From contig JBLGAC010000001.1 in assembly GCA_047610385.1 (NCBI GenBank), positions 62,001 through 126,000 of the forward strand: a DNA stretch of 64,000 nt. The letters run 5' to 3'. The notes under the pieces were generated by a model, which saw nothing but the letters and a program-made list of their open reading frames with translations, was not told the DNA's origin and made no database searches. Positions 43,886 through 52,688 of this stretch are shown here, piece after piece. The translations under genes were made by a program, and so were the position numbers. Source of the stretch: JBOCEF01 sp047610385. GTDB taxonomy: Bacteria; Pseudomonadota; Alphaproteobacteria; Rhodobacterales; Rhodobacteraceae. Positions within the stretch are counted from its first letter, which is position 1. Every line of letters begins with the position of its first letter.

Positions 43886-45760
43886 TCACTTTTTGTCTTC
43901 GGCAACGGCGTCTTCGGCCGGTGCATCTTCGACAGCAGCTTCTTCGGTCACGGCGACTTCGGCAGCGGCTTCTTCGGTCACGGCTTCATCAGCCACGGCG
44001 ACTTCAACCACAGCGTCTTCGGCCACAACGTCTTCAGCAGCAGCATCGTCAGCAGCGGCGTCTTCGGCAGCGTCGTCAGTGGTCGACGACGACACACGGA
44101 ACGCGGCACCGAGGATGTCGCCAAGCGACGCGCCCGAGTCCGAGGAGCCATACTGCTGCACGGCTTCTTTTTCTTCGGCGATCTCACGGGCCTTGATCGA
44201 CAGACCCAGACGGCGGGCCGACTTGTCGATGTTGGTGATCCGCGCGTCGACTTTGTCGCCAACCGAGAAGCGGTCGGGACGCTGATCGCCGCGGTCGCGG
44301 GCCAGATCGGAGCGACGGATGAACGACTTGAAGCCCTGATGCTCCACTTCGATCCCGCCGTCTTCGATGGCGGTCACGGTGCAGGTCACAACTTCGCCGC
44401 GCTTCATGCCGGTGGTGGCACCGGTGAAGGTGTCATCGCCCAGCTGCTTGACGCCCAGCGAGATACGCTCTTTCTCGGCATCAACGTCGAGCACCACGGC
44501 CTTGACCATGTCGCCCTTTTTGTATTCGGCAATCGCCTGCTCGCCGGGGGTGTTCCAGTCGAGATCCGACAGATGCACCATACCGTCGATGTCGCCGTCG
44601 AGGCCGATGAACAGACCGAATTCGGTGATGTTCTTGACCTCGCCCTCAACTTCGGTGCCAGCCGGGTAGGCTTCGGCGAAGTTGTCCCAGGGGTTCTTCA
44701 GGCACTGCTTGAGGCCGAGCGAGATGCGGCGCTTGACCGGATCCACGTCGAGCACCATCACTTCGACTTCCTGCGAGGTCGAAACAATTTTACCCGGATG
44801 GACGTTCTTCTTGGTCCAGCTCATCTCAGAAACGTGCACGAGACCTTCGACGCCCGGCTCCAGCTCAACAAATGCGCCATAATCGGTGATGTTGGTCACG
44901 CGACCCGGGAGCTTGGCGCCCATCGGGTACTTGGCCTCAACACCTTCCCACGGATCCGCCATCAGCTGCTTCATGCCGAGGGAGATGCGGTGGGTGTCTT
45001 TGTTGATCTTGATCACCTGGACCTTGGCGGTCTCGCCGATGTTCAGGATCTCGGACGGGTGGTTCACGCGGCGCCACGCCATGTCGGTGACATGCAGCAG
45101 GCCGTCAACGCCGCCCAGATCGACGAATGCGCCGTAATCGGTGATGTTCTTGACGACGCCTTCGACCACGTCGCCTTCGGCGAGACGGGCGACGACTTCG
45201 GCGCGCTGCTCAGCACGCGATTCTTCAAGCACGGCGCGACGCGAAACGACGATGTTGCCGCGACGGCGATCCATCTTGAGGATCTGGAAAGGCTGCGGCT
45301 GGTACATGAGCGGCGTGACATCGCGCACGGGGCGCACATCGACCTGAGAGCCGGGCAGGAAGGCAACTGCGCCGCCGAGATCGACGGTGAACCCGCCTTT
45401 GACGCGACCGAAGATGGCGCCTTCGACGCGCTCTTCTTTGTCGTTGGCCTTCTCGAGACGGTCCCAGGCTTCTTCGCGGCGCGCTTTATCGCGCGACAGC
45501 ACGGCTTCGCCACGGGCGTTTTCGACACGCTCGAGGAAGACCTCGACTTCGTCGCCAACGTTGATTTCGGCGTCGTGGCCGGGCTTTGCGAACTCTTTGA
45601 GCTCGACGCGGCCTTCCATCTTGTAGCCGATGTCGATCAGGGCTGAGCCGTTGTCGACCGCAAGAACGCGGCCGCGAACAACGCTGCCCTCTTCGGGCGT
45701 AACAAGTTCAAAGCTCTCGTTAAGGAGCGCTTCGAACTCCTCCATCGAAGTGGTCGTCAT
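43886..45760 (-). CDS. rpsA: 30S ribosomal protein S1
   Basis: Binds mRNA and helps initiation on structured messages. 624 aa, longer than the roughly 560-570 aa usual in alphaproteobacteria. Six S1 domains are seen as repeated GxVxxITDYGAFV-type segments (VVKNITDYGAFVDLG, RVTNITDYGAFVELE, EVKNITEFGLFIGLD). The last 66 residues (about 559-624) are an Ala/Glu/Asp/Val low-complexity tail with repeated AEDA and TEEAA units, ending in KK. It lies between cmk and sppA, the standard order. Confidence 0.97.
   Translation of the reverse strand: MTTTSMEEFEALLNESFELVTPEEGSVVRGRVLAVDNGSALIDIGYKMEGRVELKEFAKPGHDAEINVGDEVEVFLERVENARGEAVLSRDKARREEAWDRLEKANDKEERVEGAIFGRVKGGFTVDLGGAVAFLPGSQVDVRPVRDVTPLMYQPQPFQILKMDRRRGNIVVSRRAVLEESRAEQRAEVVARLAEGDVVEGVVKNITDYGAFVDLGGVDGLLHVTDMAWRRVNHPSEILNIGETAKVQVIKINKDTHRISLGMKQLMADPWEGVEAKYPMGAKLPGRVTNITDYGAFVELEPGVEGLVHVSEMSWTKKNVHPGKIVSTSQEVEVMVLDVDPVKRRISLGLKQCLKNPWDNFAEAYPAGTEVEGEVKNITEFGLFIGLDGDIDGMVHLSDLDWNTPGEQAIAEYKKGDMVKAVVLDVDAEKERISLGVKQLGDDTFTGATTGMKRGEVVTCTVTAIEDGGIEVEHQGFKSFIRRSDLARDRGDQRPDRFSVGDKVDARITNIDKSARRLGLSIKAREIAEEKEAVQQYGSSDSGASLGDILGAAFRVSSSTTDDAAEDAAADDAAAEDVVAEDAVVEVAVADEAVTEEAAAEVAVTEEAAVEDAPAEDAVAEDKK
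43889..44086 (-). repeat. Low-complexity acidic repeat encoding the S1 tail
   Basis: A GCx/GAx-type codon pattern repeats irregularly through these 198 bp and yields the acidic C-terminal extension of RpsA. Confidence 0.7.
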
Positions 45761-45897
45761 AAGGTGCGGACTCCGTAGCTTCTATTTTTCGGGCCTACCG
45801 GTTGGTTCCGGCGGTCTTTAGCGATTTCAGAACAAGGACGGCGAAACAGGATGATGGGCCCAAGGGATGAAACCCCGGACCCAAGGTCCCGTTCAGC

Positions 45898-46545
45898 TCA
45901 GCGCGCGCGTCTCTCATCGATCAGCGCCGCCGCCTTTGCGATGGCCGCGTCTATACTCAAATCCGTGGTGTCGAGCAAGAGCGCGTCGTCAGCAGCCTTC
46001 ATCGGGGCCTGATCGCGCGCGGCGTCCCGCGCGTCGCGGCGGGCCAGATCGGCGGCGACGTCATCAAAGCTGACCTGTTCACCATTCGCGGTCAGTTCGG
46101 CATGGCGCCGGCCTGCGCGGGTGGCATCGTCGGCGGTGACATAAAGCTTGGCCTCAGCGTCCGGGCAGATCACCGTACCGATGTCCCGCCCATCCAGAAT
46201 CGCCCCGCCAGACCGGCGCGCAAAGCTGCGCTGAAAGTCCAGAAGTGCGTCGCGCACGGCGGGTATCGCAGCAACGCGGGACGCCGCTTCGCCGGCCGCA
46301 CGGGTGCGCAGGCCGCGCGCCTCAAGGTCACGCGGCGTCAGCGAGCGCGCCGCGTAAGCAGCGTCACCATCTGAGAAATCCTCGCCCATCGCCGCCAGCG
46401 CTTTCACCCCGGTCGCACGATAAAGCAGCCCGGTGTCGAGATGCACAAACCCGTAGCGCGCGGCCAGCGCACGCGCGATCGTGCCCTTGCCAGCGGCGGC
46501 AGGTCCGTCAATGGCGACGGTGAAATTCGCTGTGTCTGCGGTCAT
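45898..46545 (-). CDS. cmk: Cytidylate kinase
   Basis: Phosphorylates CMP and dCMP. 215 aa from the ATG at 46545, which overlaps the GFA-family gene stop by four bases. The P-loop AIDGPAAAGKGTIA is near the N-terminus; FVHLDTGLLYRATG and GGAILDGRDIGTVICPDA are the CMP-binding blocks. A small hairpin (GGACC TT GGGTCC, near 45877-45889) follows the gene. Confidence 0.96.
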   Translation of the reverse strand: MTADTANFTVAIDGPAAAGKGTIARALAARYGFVHLDTGLLYRATGVKALAAMGEDFSDGDAAYAARSLTPRDLEARGLRTRAAGEAASRVAAIPAVRDALLDFQRSFARRSGGAILDGRDIGTVICPDAEAKLYVTADDATRAGRRHAELTANGEQVSFDDVAADLARRDARDAARDQAPMKAADDALLLDTTDLSIDAAIAKAAALIDERRAR

Positions 46546-46949
46546 TGTGTGCCCAGCTCCGGATCGTTCTGAGAGGCCTGGGGCAGATCGTCGCACAGGG
46601 TGTAATAGTCACCCTTGTCGGCGCAAAAGATATGCCCGATCAGCGCCAACCCGGTTGCACCATCCAGCGCGCCAGCATGGATCGACATGCGCGGGCCCGT
46701 GTCCGGCGCCCAGAAAAGAGATGACCCGCAGGTCCCGCAAAATCCGCGCCGGGCAGTGGTTGACGCCCGAAACCATCGCAATGACGCATCGGCCGCGAAT
46801 CGAATATCATCGCGCAGCGCCGAGGTTGCGGCCACGTAGTGCCCTGAGGTTTTGCGGCACTGCACACAGTGGCAGGCCACGACCGGGCGCAGGGGGCCGG
46901 CCACCGCAAAGCGCACGCCACCACAAAGGCAGGACCCCAAAACGGTCAT
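46542..46949 (-). CDS. GFA-family zinc protein (glutathione-dependent formaldehyde-activating enzyme / CENP-V-like)
   Basis: 135 aa. Zinc-binding cysteines are visible in GSCLCGGVRFAV, ACHCVQCRKTSGH and GFCGTCGSSLFW, the pattern of the GFA fold. The original enzyme assignment for this family is debated, so no substrate is given. It is sandwiched by four-base overlaps between aroA and cmk, which is unusual because aroA normally directly precedes cmk. Confidence 0.9.
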   Translation of the reverse strand: MTVLGSCLCGGVRFAVAGPLRPVVACHCVQCRKTSGHYVAATSALRDDIRFAADASLRWFRASTTARRGFCGTCGSSLFWAPDTGPRMSIHAGALDGATGLALIGHIFCADKGDYYTLCDDLPQASQNDPELGTQ

Positions 46950-48295
46950 GCCGCGCCCTCGTCGAACGCGGCACCCAGCGCCTCCATCAGCGGGCGAAAA
47001 CCGGGGAACGAGGTCGCGATCGGCGCGGCGTCGTCCACGGTGATCGGCGCCTTGGCAACCAGCCCCAGCACCAGAAAGCTCATGGCAATGCGGTGGTCGA
47101 GCCGCGCGCCGACAGTGGCGCCGCCAGGCACCGCGCCCGCGCCCATGCCGTGGACCGTAAAGCTGTCCTCGGTCTCCTCAACGCGCACGCCGCAGGCCTC
47201 AAGTCCCCGGGCCATAGCGTCGATGCGGTCGCTTTCCTTGACGCGCAGTTCCCTGACGCCGTGCATCACGGTGGTGCCTTCAGCATTGGCCGCCAGCACC
47301 GCCAGAATCGGGTATTCGTCAATCATTGAGGGCGCGCGCTCAGGCGGAACCTCTACGCCCGTCAGCGGGCCGAAACGCGCCACCAGGTCGGCGACAGGCT
47401 CGCCGCCTTCCTCGCGCCGGTTCTCAAAGGTCAGGTTGGCGCCCATCTCGGTCAGCGTGATGTAAAGCCCAGCGCGCGTGGGGTTGAGGCAGACGTTCGG
47501 CACGCGGACCGCAGAGCCCTCCACCAGCAGCCCCGCCGCGATCGGAAAGGCGGCCGAGGACGGATCGCGCGGGACCGACAGCGAACAGGGTTTCAGCTCA
47601 GGCTGGCCAGTCAGCAGGATGCGCCGCTCACCGCGCCCCTCGATCACCTCGACCTCAGCGCCAAAGCCGCGCAGCATCCGCTCCGTGTGATCGCGGGTGG
47701 CTTCGATTTCCGTGATCTCGGTGATGCCAGGGGCATTGAGGCCCGCCAGCAGCATCGCCGATTTCACCTGCGCCGACGGGGTGGTCATCCGGTACGTCAC
47801 CGGAGCAGGTGCCGCCGCGCCAGTCAGCGCCAATGGCAGCCGCCCGCCAGCACGCCCGACCGAGGACGCGCCGAACAGCGCCAGCGGCTCGGTCACCCGG
47901 CCCATGGGGCGCGACCTGAGGCTGGCATCGCCGGTGAAAATCGCGGTGATCGGCGTGGTGGCCATCGCGCCCATGATCAGCCGGACGCCGGTGCCCGAAT
48001 TGCCGCAGTCGATGACGTCGCCGGGTTCGCGAAAGCCCCCGACCCCGACGCCGTTGACGCGCCACAATCCCGGGCCGTCGCGGGTCACTTCAGCGCCAAA
48101 CGCCTGCATGGCCAGCCCGGTATCAAGCACATCTTGGCCCTCCAGCAGCCCCTCAATCCGGGTTTCCCCGACCGCAAGGGCACCAAGGATCAGCGCACGG
48201 TGCGACACCGACTTGTCCCCGGGAATCGCAACCTCACCGACAAGAGGCCCGCAGGCACGCGCGGTCAGAGGGGCTTTGGGGCCGGAATGGGACAT
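46946..48295 (-). CDS. aroA: 3-phosphoshikimate 1-carboxyvinyltransferase (EPSP synthase)
   Basis: Sixth step of the shikimate pathway. 449 aa from the ATG at 48295; the frame is open to 48520 but the family start is here. Hallmarks: IPGDKSVSHRALILGALA, the LDCGNSGT-equivalent VIDCGNSGTGVRL, SLRSRPMGRVTEPL, and the C-terminal LRVKESDRIDAMARGL and LDHRIAMSFLVLGL. The substitution pattern around GNSGTGVRLIMGAMA looks like the class II, Agrobacterium CP4-type enzyme, which is an inference. Confidence 0.96.
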   Translation of the reverse strand: MSHSGPKAPLTARACGPLVGEVAIPGDKSVSHRALILGALAVGETRIEGLLEGQDVLDTGLAMQAFGAEVTRDGPGLWRVNGVGVGGFREPGDVIDCGNSGTGVRLIMGAMATTPITAIFTGDASLRSRPMGRVTEPLALFGASSVGRAGGRLPLALTGAAAPAPVTYRMTTPSAQVKSAMLLAGLNAPGITEITEIEATRDHTERMLRGFGAEVEVIEGRGERRILLTGQPELKPCSLSVPRDPSSAAFPIAAGLLVEGSAVRVPNVCLNPTRAGLYITLTEMGANLTFENRREEGGEPVADLVARFGPLTGVEVPPERAPSMIDEYPILAVLAANAEGTTVMHGVRELRVKESDRIDAMARGLEACGVRVEETEDSFTVHGMGAGAVPGGATVGARLDHRIAMSFLVLGLVAKAPITVDDAAPIATSFPGFRPLMEALGAAFDEGAA

Positions 48296-48484
48296 GCGAG
48301 GGACGCTCCGCGGGACGAGAATGGCTGCTGGGTCGCGGGCAGGTCTACCGGCCCCGGCCCCTCGCGTCCACCGCCCGCGCAGGATGCCGTTCGGCCCGGC
48401 GCGATCCCTTCGGTCCGCGACCGCCCCGCCCTGCATCCCATTCCCATGCCATAAAGGCACCGTCCCAACGGGGTGGGGGGTGCA

Positions 48485-48509
48485 GGGGGAGGGCGTCAGG
48501 CCCTCCCCC
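48485..48509 (-). terminator. Hairpin downstream of trmB
   Basis: Perfect 10-bp stem GGGGGAGGGC / GCCCTCCCCC with a five-base loop, just past the trmB stop in the 224-bp gap before aroA. No T-tract. Confidence 0.5.
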
Positions 48510-48519
48510 GCATGGTGCA

Positions 48520-49251
48520 TCAGCGGCGGCGAAAGCGCAGGTAGGTCGGCGTGCGGTGTTCGCGGATGGCTTTCGTTTCATAGCGGGTGCGCACCCAGCC
48601 ATCCCAGGGCTGCTGCCAGTCCGCGGGACGCTCAGCGGTCCATTCAAAATCGGGGTGGTCGAACACTGCGGCCAGCGAATGGCGCACATAGTCGCCGATA
48701 TCGGTGGCCACCCGCAGCTCCGCACCTGGCTTCAGCACTTTTGCCAGCGCAGTCAGATTATCCTCGGACATGAACCGGCGCTTGTGGTGGCGGGTCTTGG
48801 GCCAAGGATCGGGGTACAAAAGATACGCCCGCGCAATGGATGCATCGGGTAGGACGTCCATCAGATGGCGCGCATCGCTGGGATGGACCCGCACGTTTTC
48901 GATGCCGCGTCTGGCCATTGACGACAGCAGCATCGCCACGCCGTTGGTGAACGGCTCACAACCGATGATCCGGACCTCGGGCGACGCCTCAGCCACGCCC
49001 AGCATATGTTCCCCGCCGCCAAAGCCGATTTCCAGCCAGACCGCGCGGTCGTCGCCAAACAGATCGGGCAGCGAGATTTTTTCCCGCTCAGGGTTTTCGT
49101 CCCAGCCCGTGTTCGGGACCGAGATGTCTTTCAGCGTGGTTTCCAGATGCTCGATCTGGCCCGGGCGCATCTTCTTGCCATGCCGTCGGCCATAGAAATT
49201 GCGCCACGGCGCACCATCTTCGCGGTCGGGACCGCCGTCTTCCACGCTCAT
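48520..49251 (-). CDS. trmB: tRNA (guanine-N7-)-methyltransferase
   Basis: Makes m7G46 in tRNA. 243 aa. SAM-binding motif WLEIGFGGGEHMLGVAE and the TrmB signature YPDPWPKTRHHKRRF are present. It lies about 100 bp downstream of metK, which supplies its methyl donor; the linkage is common in alphaproteobacteria. Confidence 0.96.
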   Translation of the reverse strand: MSVEDGGPDREDGAPWRNFYGRRHGKKMRPGQIEHLETTLKDISVPNTGWDENPEREKISLPDLFGDDRAVWLEIGFGGGEHMLGVAEASPEVRIIGCEPFTNGVAMLLSSMARRGIENVRVHPSDARHLMDVLPDASIARAYLLYPDPWPKTRHHKRRFMSEDNLTALAKVLKPGAELRVATDIGDYVRHSLAAVFDHPDFEWTAERPADWQQPWDGWVRTRYETKAIREHRTPTYLRFRRR

Positions 49252-49348
49252 CAGTTTTTCCTTTGTCGCGGCGCGCGGGGGACGTCGCGGGGCGCAGGCT
49301 GGGCGTCGCGGGGCGCGGGCCGGGGCGCATCAGCCCCAGCCCGCTGCC

Positions 49349-50515
49349 TCAGACCGCGTTCTTCAGCGCGTCGGCCAGATCGGTCTTCTCCCACGAGAAG
49401 CCGCCATCGGCGTCGGGTGCCCGGCCGAAATGGCCATACGCGGCGGTGCGCTGGTAGATCGGGCGGTTCATGCCCAGATGTTCGCGGATGCCGCGGGGCG
49501 TCAGGTCCATCGCCTTGGCCACCGCCCGCTCAATCGCTTCTTCGGAGACCTCGCCAGTGCCGAACGTGTCGGCATAGATCGACAGAGGCTTTGAGACGCC
49601 AATCGCATAGCTGAGCTGGATCACGCATTTGCTGGCCAGCCCGGCCGCCACCACATTTTTCGCCAGATAGCGCGCCGCATAGGCTGCGGACCGGTCGACC
49701 TTGGTCGGATCCTTGCCCGAGAACGCGCCGCCGCCATGAGGGGCCGCGCCGCCATAGGTATCGACGATGATCTTGCGGCCCGTCAGGCCCGCATCGCCAT
49801 CCGGCCCACCGATCACGAATTTGCCCGTGGGGTTCACATGCCATTCGGTTTCGGCGGTCAGCCAGCCCTCAGGCAGGGCCTCACGGATATAGGGCTCCAC
49901 CAGATCGCGCACGTCCGAAGACGTCATGTCCTCATCCAGATGCTGGGTGGACAGCACCAATGAGCTGACGCCGACAGGGCGTCCGCCCTCATACCGCACG
50001 GTCAGCTGGGATTTGGCGTCAGGGCCAAGCTGCGCAGCCTCACCCGATTTGCGGGCCTCAGCCAGACGCTTGAGCATCTTGTGCGCGTAGAAAATCGGCG
50101 CAGGCATCAGCTCAGGCGTCTCATCGACCGCAAAGCCGAACATGATGCCTTGATCTCCGGCACCTTCGTCCTTGCTGCCGCTCGCATCAACGCCCACCGC
50201 GATGTCTGCAGATTGCTCATGCAGATAATTCGCGACATTCAGCGTTTTCCACGAAAAGCCGTCTTGGTCATAGCCGATGTCGCGCACGCAGCTCCGCACG
50301 ATGTCATCGATGCTTTCCAGCACCGAATGCGGGCCGCGCACCTCGCCAGCGATAACCACGCGGTTGGTGGTGGCAAGGGTCTCACACGCCACGCGGGCCT
50401 GCGGATCCTGCGCCAGATAAGCGTCGAGGACGGCATCCGAGATCCGGTCACAGACCTTGTCAGGATGGCCTTCAGACACGGATTCGGACGTAAAGAGGTA
50501 ATTCTGGCGAGCCAA
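49349..50515 (-). CDS. metK: S-adenosylmethionine synthetase
   Basis: Makes SAM from methionine and ATP. 388 aa. Starts with TTG at 50515, eight bases after a GGGGGA stretch; the N-terminus (ARQNYLFTSESVSEGHPDK) is the family one. Signature motifs GAGDQGIMFGFA and GGGAFSGKDPTKVDRSAAYAAR are intact. The 157-bp leader contains a promoter-like pair and a compact potential RNA structure, listed separately. Confidence 0.97.
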   Translation of the reverse strand: MARQNYLFTSESVSEGHPDKVCDRISDAVLDAYLAQDPQARVACETLATTNRVVIAGEVRGPHSVLESIDDIVRSCVRDIGYDQDGFSWKTLNVANYLHEQSADIAVGVDASGSKDEGAGDQGIMFGFAVDETPELMPAPIFYAHKMLKRLAEARKSGEAAQLGPDAKSQLTVRYEGGRPVGVSSLVLSTQHLDEDMTSSDVRDLVEPYIREALPEGWLTAETEWHVNPTGKFVIGGPDGDAGLTGRKIIVDTYGGAAPHGGGAFSGKDPTKVDRSAAYAARYLAKNVVAAGLASKCVIQLSYAIGVSKPLSIYADTFGTGEVSEEAIERAVAKAMDLTPRGIREHLGMNRPIYQRTAAYGHFGRAPDADGGFSWEKTDLADALKNAV

Positions 50516-50527
50516 AGGCGCGATCCC

Positions 50528-50562
50528 CCGGACATGTGGACGACATGGCTGAGAAGCCCCGG
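50528..50562 (-). promoter_or_regulatory. Possible structured leader RNA element of metK
   Basis: Read on the minus strand, CCGG (50562-50559) can pair with CCGG (50531-50528), enclosing two adjacent short hairpins: GGCT-TCTC-AGCC and ATGT-CGTCC-ACAT. The 3' arm runs into the GGGGGA ribosome-binding site, 13 bases before the TTG start. Rhodobacterales metK leaders often carry SAM/SAH riboswitches, but I could not match this sequence confidently to that consensus. Confidence 0.35.
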
Positions 50563-50582
50563 CATTCCGACCAGGGCGAGAG

Positions 50583-50622
50583 CCGCCTTGCTATGCCTTC
50601 CAGCCCTGCAAGGTCAAGGCGG
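50583..50622 (-). promoter_or_regulatory. Putative metK promoter inside an 8-bp inverted repeat
   Basis: On the minus strand TTGACC (50617-50612) and CATAGC (50595-50590) are 16 bp apart. The perfect repeat CCGCCTTG / CAAGGCGG (50622-50615 and 50590-50583) brackets both boxes, so it could be an operator or part of the transcript if transcription begins further upstream. Confidence 0.45.
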
Positions 50623-50672
50623 TGCGCAGATCACGCGGGGACCGCGCGCTGTGGATTCTATCTGCTAAAATT

Positions 50673-52316
50673 TCACGCAACGGCGGGCGCCCCTGCTCTC
50701 CTGCGCGCGGCCCATGCGCCGATGGTGCCCAACACCGCGATCAGCGCGATCCACGGCGCGTCGCCACTGCGGGCATAAAGCGTGGGTGGGGCGGCGGGCG
50801 GCAGCGGTGCCTCAATCATCCCGGCGCGGTTCAAGCCCAGCGCGGCGATCACTTGGCCATGGGCGTCAATGATCGCCGAAATCCCGGTATTGGCGGCGCG
50901 CGCCACAGGCAATCCTTGCTCAATCGCGCGCATCCGCGCCTGCTGGAAATGCTGGCGCGGCCCGGCTGAGGTGCCGAACCACGCGTCGTTGGTGGCTTGC
51001 ACAATGACGGCGGGACGCGCTGGGCCAGACAGCACCCCAGCGGGAAAAATCGTTTCATAACAGATCTGAGGCTGGATCAGCGGCAGCCCCGGCAGCTGCA
51101 TCGCCGCCGGTCCCGGCCCCGATCCAAAGCTGCCCCCGACAAGGGCACCAAGGCCGATCCGCGCCATCAACCCGCCCAGCGGCAGGTATTCGCCAAACGG
51201 GACCAGATGATGTTTGTCATAAGACGCGATCACCGCGCCGTCAGGGCCCAGCGCCTGCATTGCGTTGCGCCATTCAGGCCCGCTGGCGCCCGTTGCCACA
51301 CGCTGGGCGCCGGTCAACACAATCGCGCCTCCCGCAGCACCCGCGATTCGGGCGCGCAGCTCAGGCTCTCGGTCCAGCAGCCATGTGACGGCGGTTTCGG
51401 GCCAGACCACCAGCGCGGGGGGCGGGCCGTCGGGGGTGGACAGGGCCAGCAGCCGCTCAAAGAACACGCGCCGCATTTCAGGGCGCCATTTGTCGCGCTG
51501 GGTGGCGTTGGGTTGCACCAGGCGAATCACCGGCGCGTCTGCTCCCGCGACCGGCGCTGCCGATTGGCGCGCCGCGCCCCAGCCCCAGCCGCCCGCCACC
51601 AGCGCCGCAGCCACAGCGATCGCGGCGATGCGCCTGCGCCCGCCCGTCAGCCCAAGCACGAACCCCACCAGCAGCAGCGCAAAGCCAAGCAGATGCGGCC
51701 CCCCCAGCGCACCAAGCTGCGCCAGTGGCGTCTGCGACAGCGCATAGGATGGCAGCGCCCAGGGAAACCCGGTCAGCACCGTGCTGCGCGCGTATTCACC
51801 CAGCGCCAGCGCCGCGGCCAGCGCCAGCGCCGCCGCCACGCCGCTCCGCGCCACCATTCCATCGCGCGCAGCAGCCCCCACCAAGGCCCCAAGCCCCACC
51901 GCGCGGGCGGCAAGCGCAAATCCCGCGCCCCAGAACAGCGCCAGCCCCGCCGCCATGCCAGCGATCGCGAAAGGTGCCATCCAGCCATGGCGGGCGACAT
52001 CGACCAAGAACGCCTCGGCGATCCACCAAAGGCCGGTCAGAAAGAACCCGGTGCCCGCCGCCCAGCCCACGGCGAAAACATGGCGCGCAGATCCCTGCCC
52101 CGCCGCCGCGCGCCACAGCGCCGCCAGCAGCGCAAGCGCAAGCGGTGCCGCCCACCACCAGCCCACGGGCGGCTGCGCAAGGGTCAGCACTGCACCGGCA
52201 GCGAGCGCAGCCGCCATCCGGCGCCGACGCGCAGTGCGCGAGGCCAGATCGGACGCGCCAAGGCCCAACACATGGGACGCGCGGCCCGCCAGAGACCCGA
52301 CATTGATGCTGGACAT
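50673..52316 (-). CDS. lnt: Apolipoprotein N-acyltransferase
   Basis: Adds the third acyl chain to lipoproteins at the inner membrane. 547 aa from the ATG at 52316; the frame continues to 52544, but that part is Arg-rich and not protein-like. About six N-terminal membrane helices (to about 235) are followed by a nitrilase domain with the Glu-Lys-Cys triad: Glu in LVVWPETAVTW, Lys in the region of DKHHLVPFGEYLPL, and Cys in QICYETIFP. A final membrane helix is near the C-terminus. Confidence 0.92.
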   Translation of the reverse strand: MSSINVGSLAGRASHVLGLGASDLASRTARRRRMAAALAAGAVLTLAQPPVGWWWAAPLALALLAALWRAAAGQGSARHVFAVGWAAGTGFFLTGLWWIAEAFLVDVARHGWMAPFAIAGMAAGLALFWGAGFALAARAVGLGALVGAAARDGMVARSGVAAALALAAALALGEYARSTVLTGFPWALPSYALSQTPLAQLGALGGPHLLGFALLLVGFVLGLTGGRRRIAAIAVAAALVAGGWGWGAARQSAAPVAGADAPVIRLVQPNATQRDKWRPEMRRVFFERLLALSTPDGPPPALVVWPETAVTWLLDREPELRARIAGAAGGAIVLTGAQRVATGASGPEWRNAMQALGPDGAVIASYDKHHLVPFGEYLPLGGLMARIGLGALVGGSFGSGPGPAAMQLPGLPLIQPQICYETIFPAGVLSGPARPAVIVQATNDAWFGTSAGPRQHFQQARMRAIEQGLPVARAANTGISAIIDAHGQVIAALGLNRAGMIEAPLPPAAPPTLYARSGDAPWIALIAVLGTIGAWAARRRAGAPAVA

Positions 52317-52688
52317 GAAGATCGTCAGCCCCGCGGCAAGGCACCCGGCACGAAACAGCGTGCCACGGGTGCATGGATGAGGCCCGGACCGCACCGGGCG
52401 ACTGCGGCGTGCAGATTGCCGCGCGGATGGGCGAGAGGAAACCCCCAACCGGCGCGCCAGGGTATTGACCGGGCTCCTCCCGCCCGTCGCCGACCTTGCG
52501 GTCGTCTTCCGTTGGGCCCGGCCGCGCGCCGGGCGTCGCGCCATTGGCAGCGCTAGTGCCCGCGCGGCAATGGCGACCGGCGGCCCCCCTTCACAACGAA
52601 GGTTCGGAGCGCCGGCGGGCGGAACGCCCGCGCCGGACGCACGGGGGTCAATCCCCCGGGTGGACGGCTCCCGCGCAGAGGGATGCGA
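52317..52688. other. 372-bp intergenic region between lnt and corC
   Basis: GC-rich, no recognisable gene. Two hairpins lie near the corC end: GCGGGCG-GAA-CGCCCGC (52615-52631) and CGGGGG-TCAAT-CCCCCG (52642-52658), probably terminating corC transcripts. An lnt promoter was not identified. Confidence 0.5.

Noticed and set aside
43613..45646. A 677-codon open frame on the plus strand
   Set aside because: Exact antisense of rpsA, with repeats mirroring the S1 domains and acidic tail; no independent evidence for a gene.
50528..50562. A confident SAM/SAH riboswitch call in front of metK
   Set aside because: Position and size would fit, but the sequence does not match the consensus well enough by eye, so it is listed only as a possible structured leader.
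50997..52556. A 519-codon Arg/Pro/Ala-rich open frame on the plus strand
   Set aside because: Antisense to lnt; composition is that of a shadow frame.
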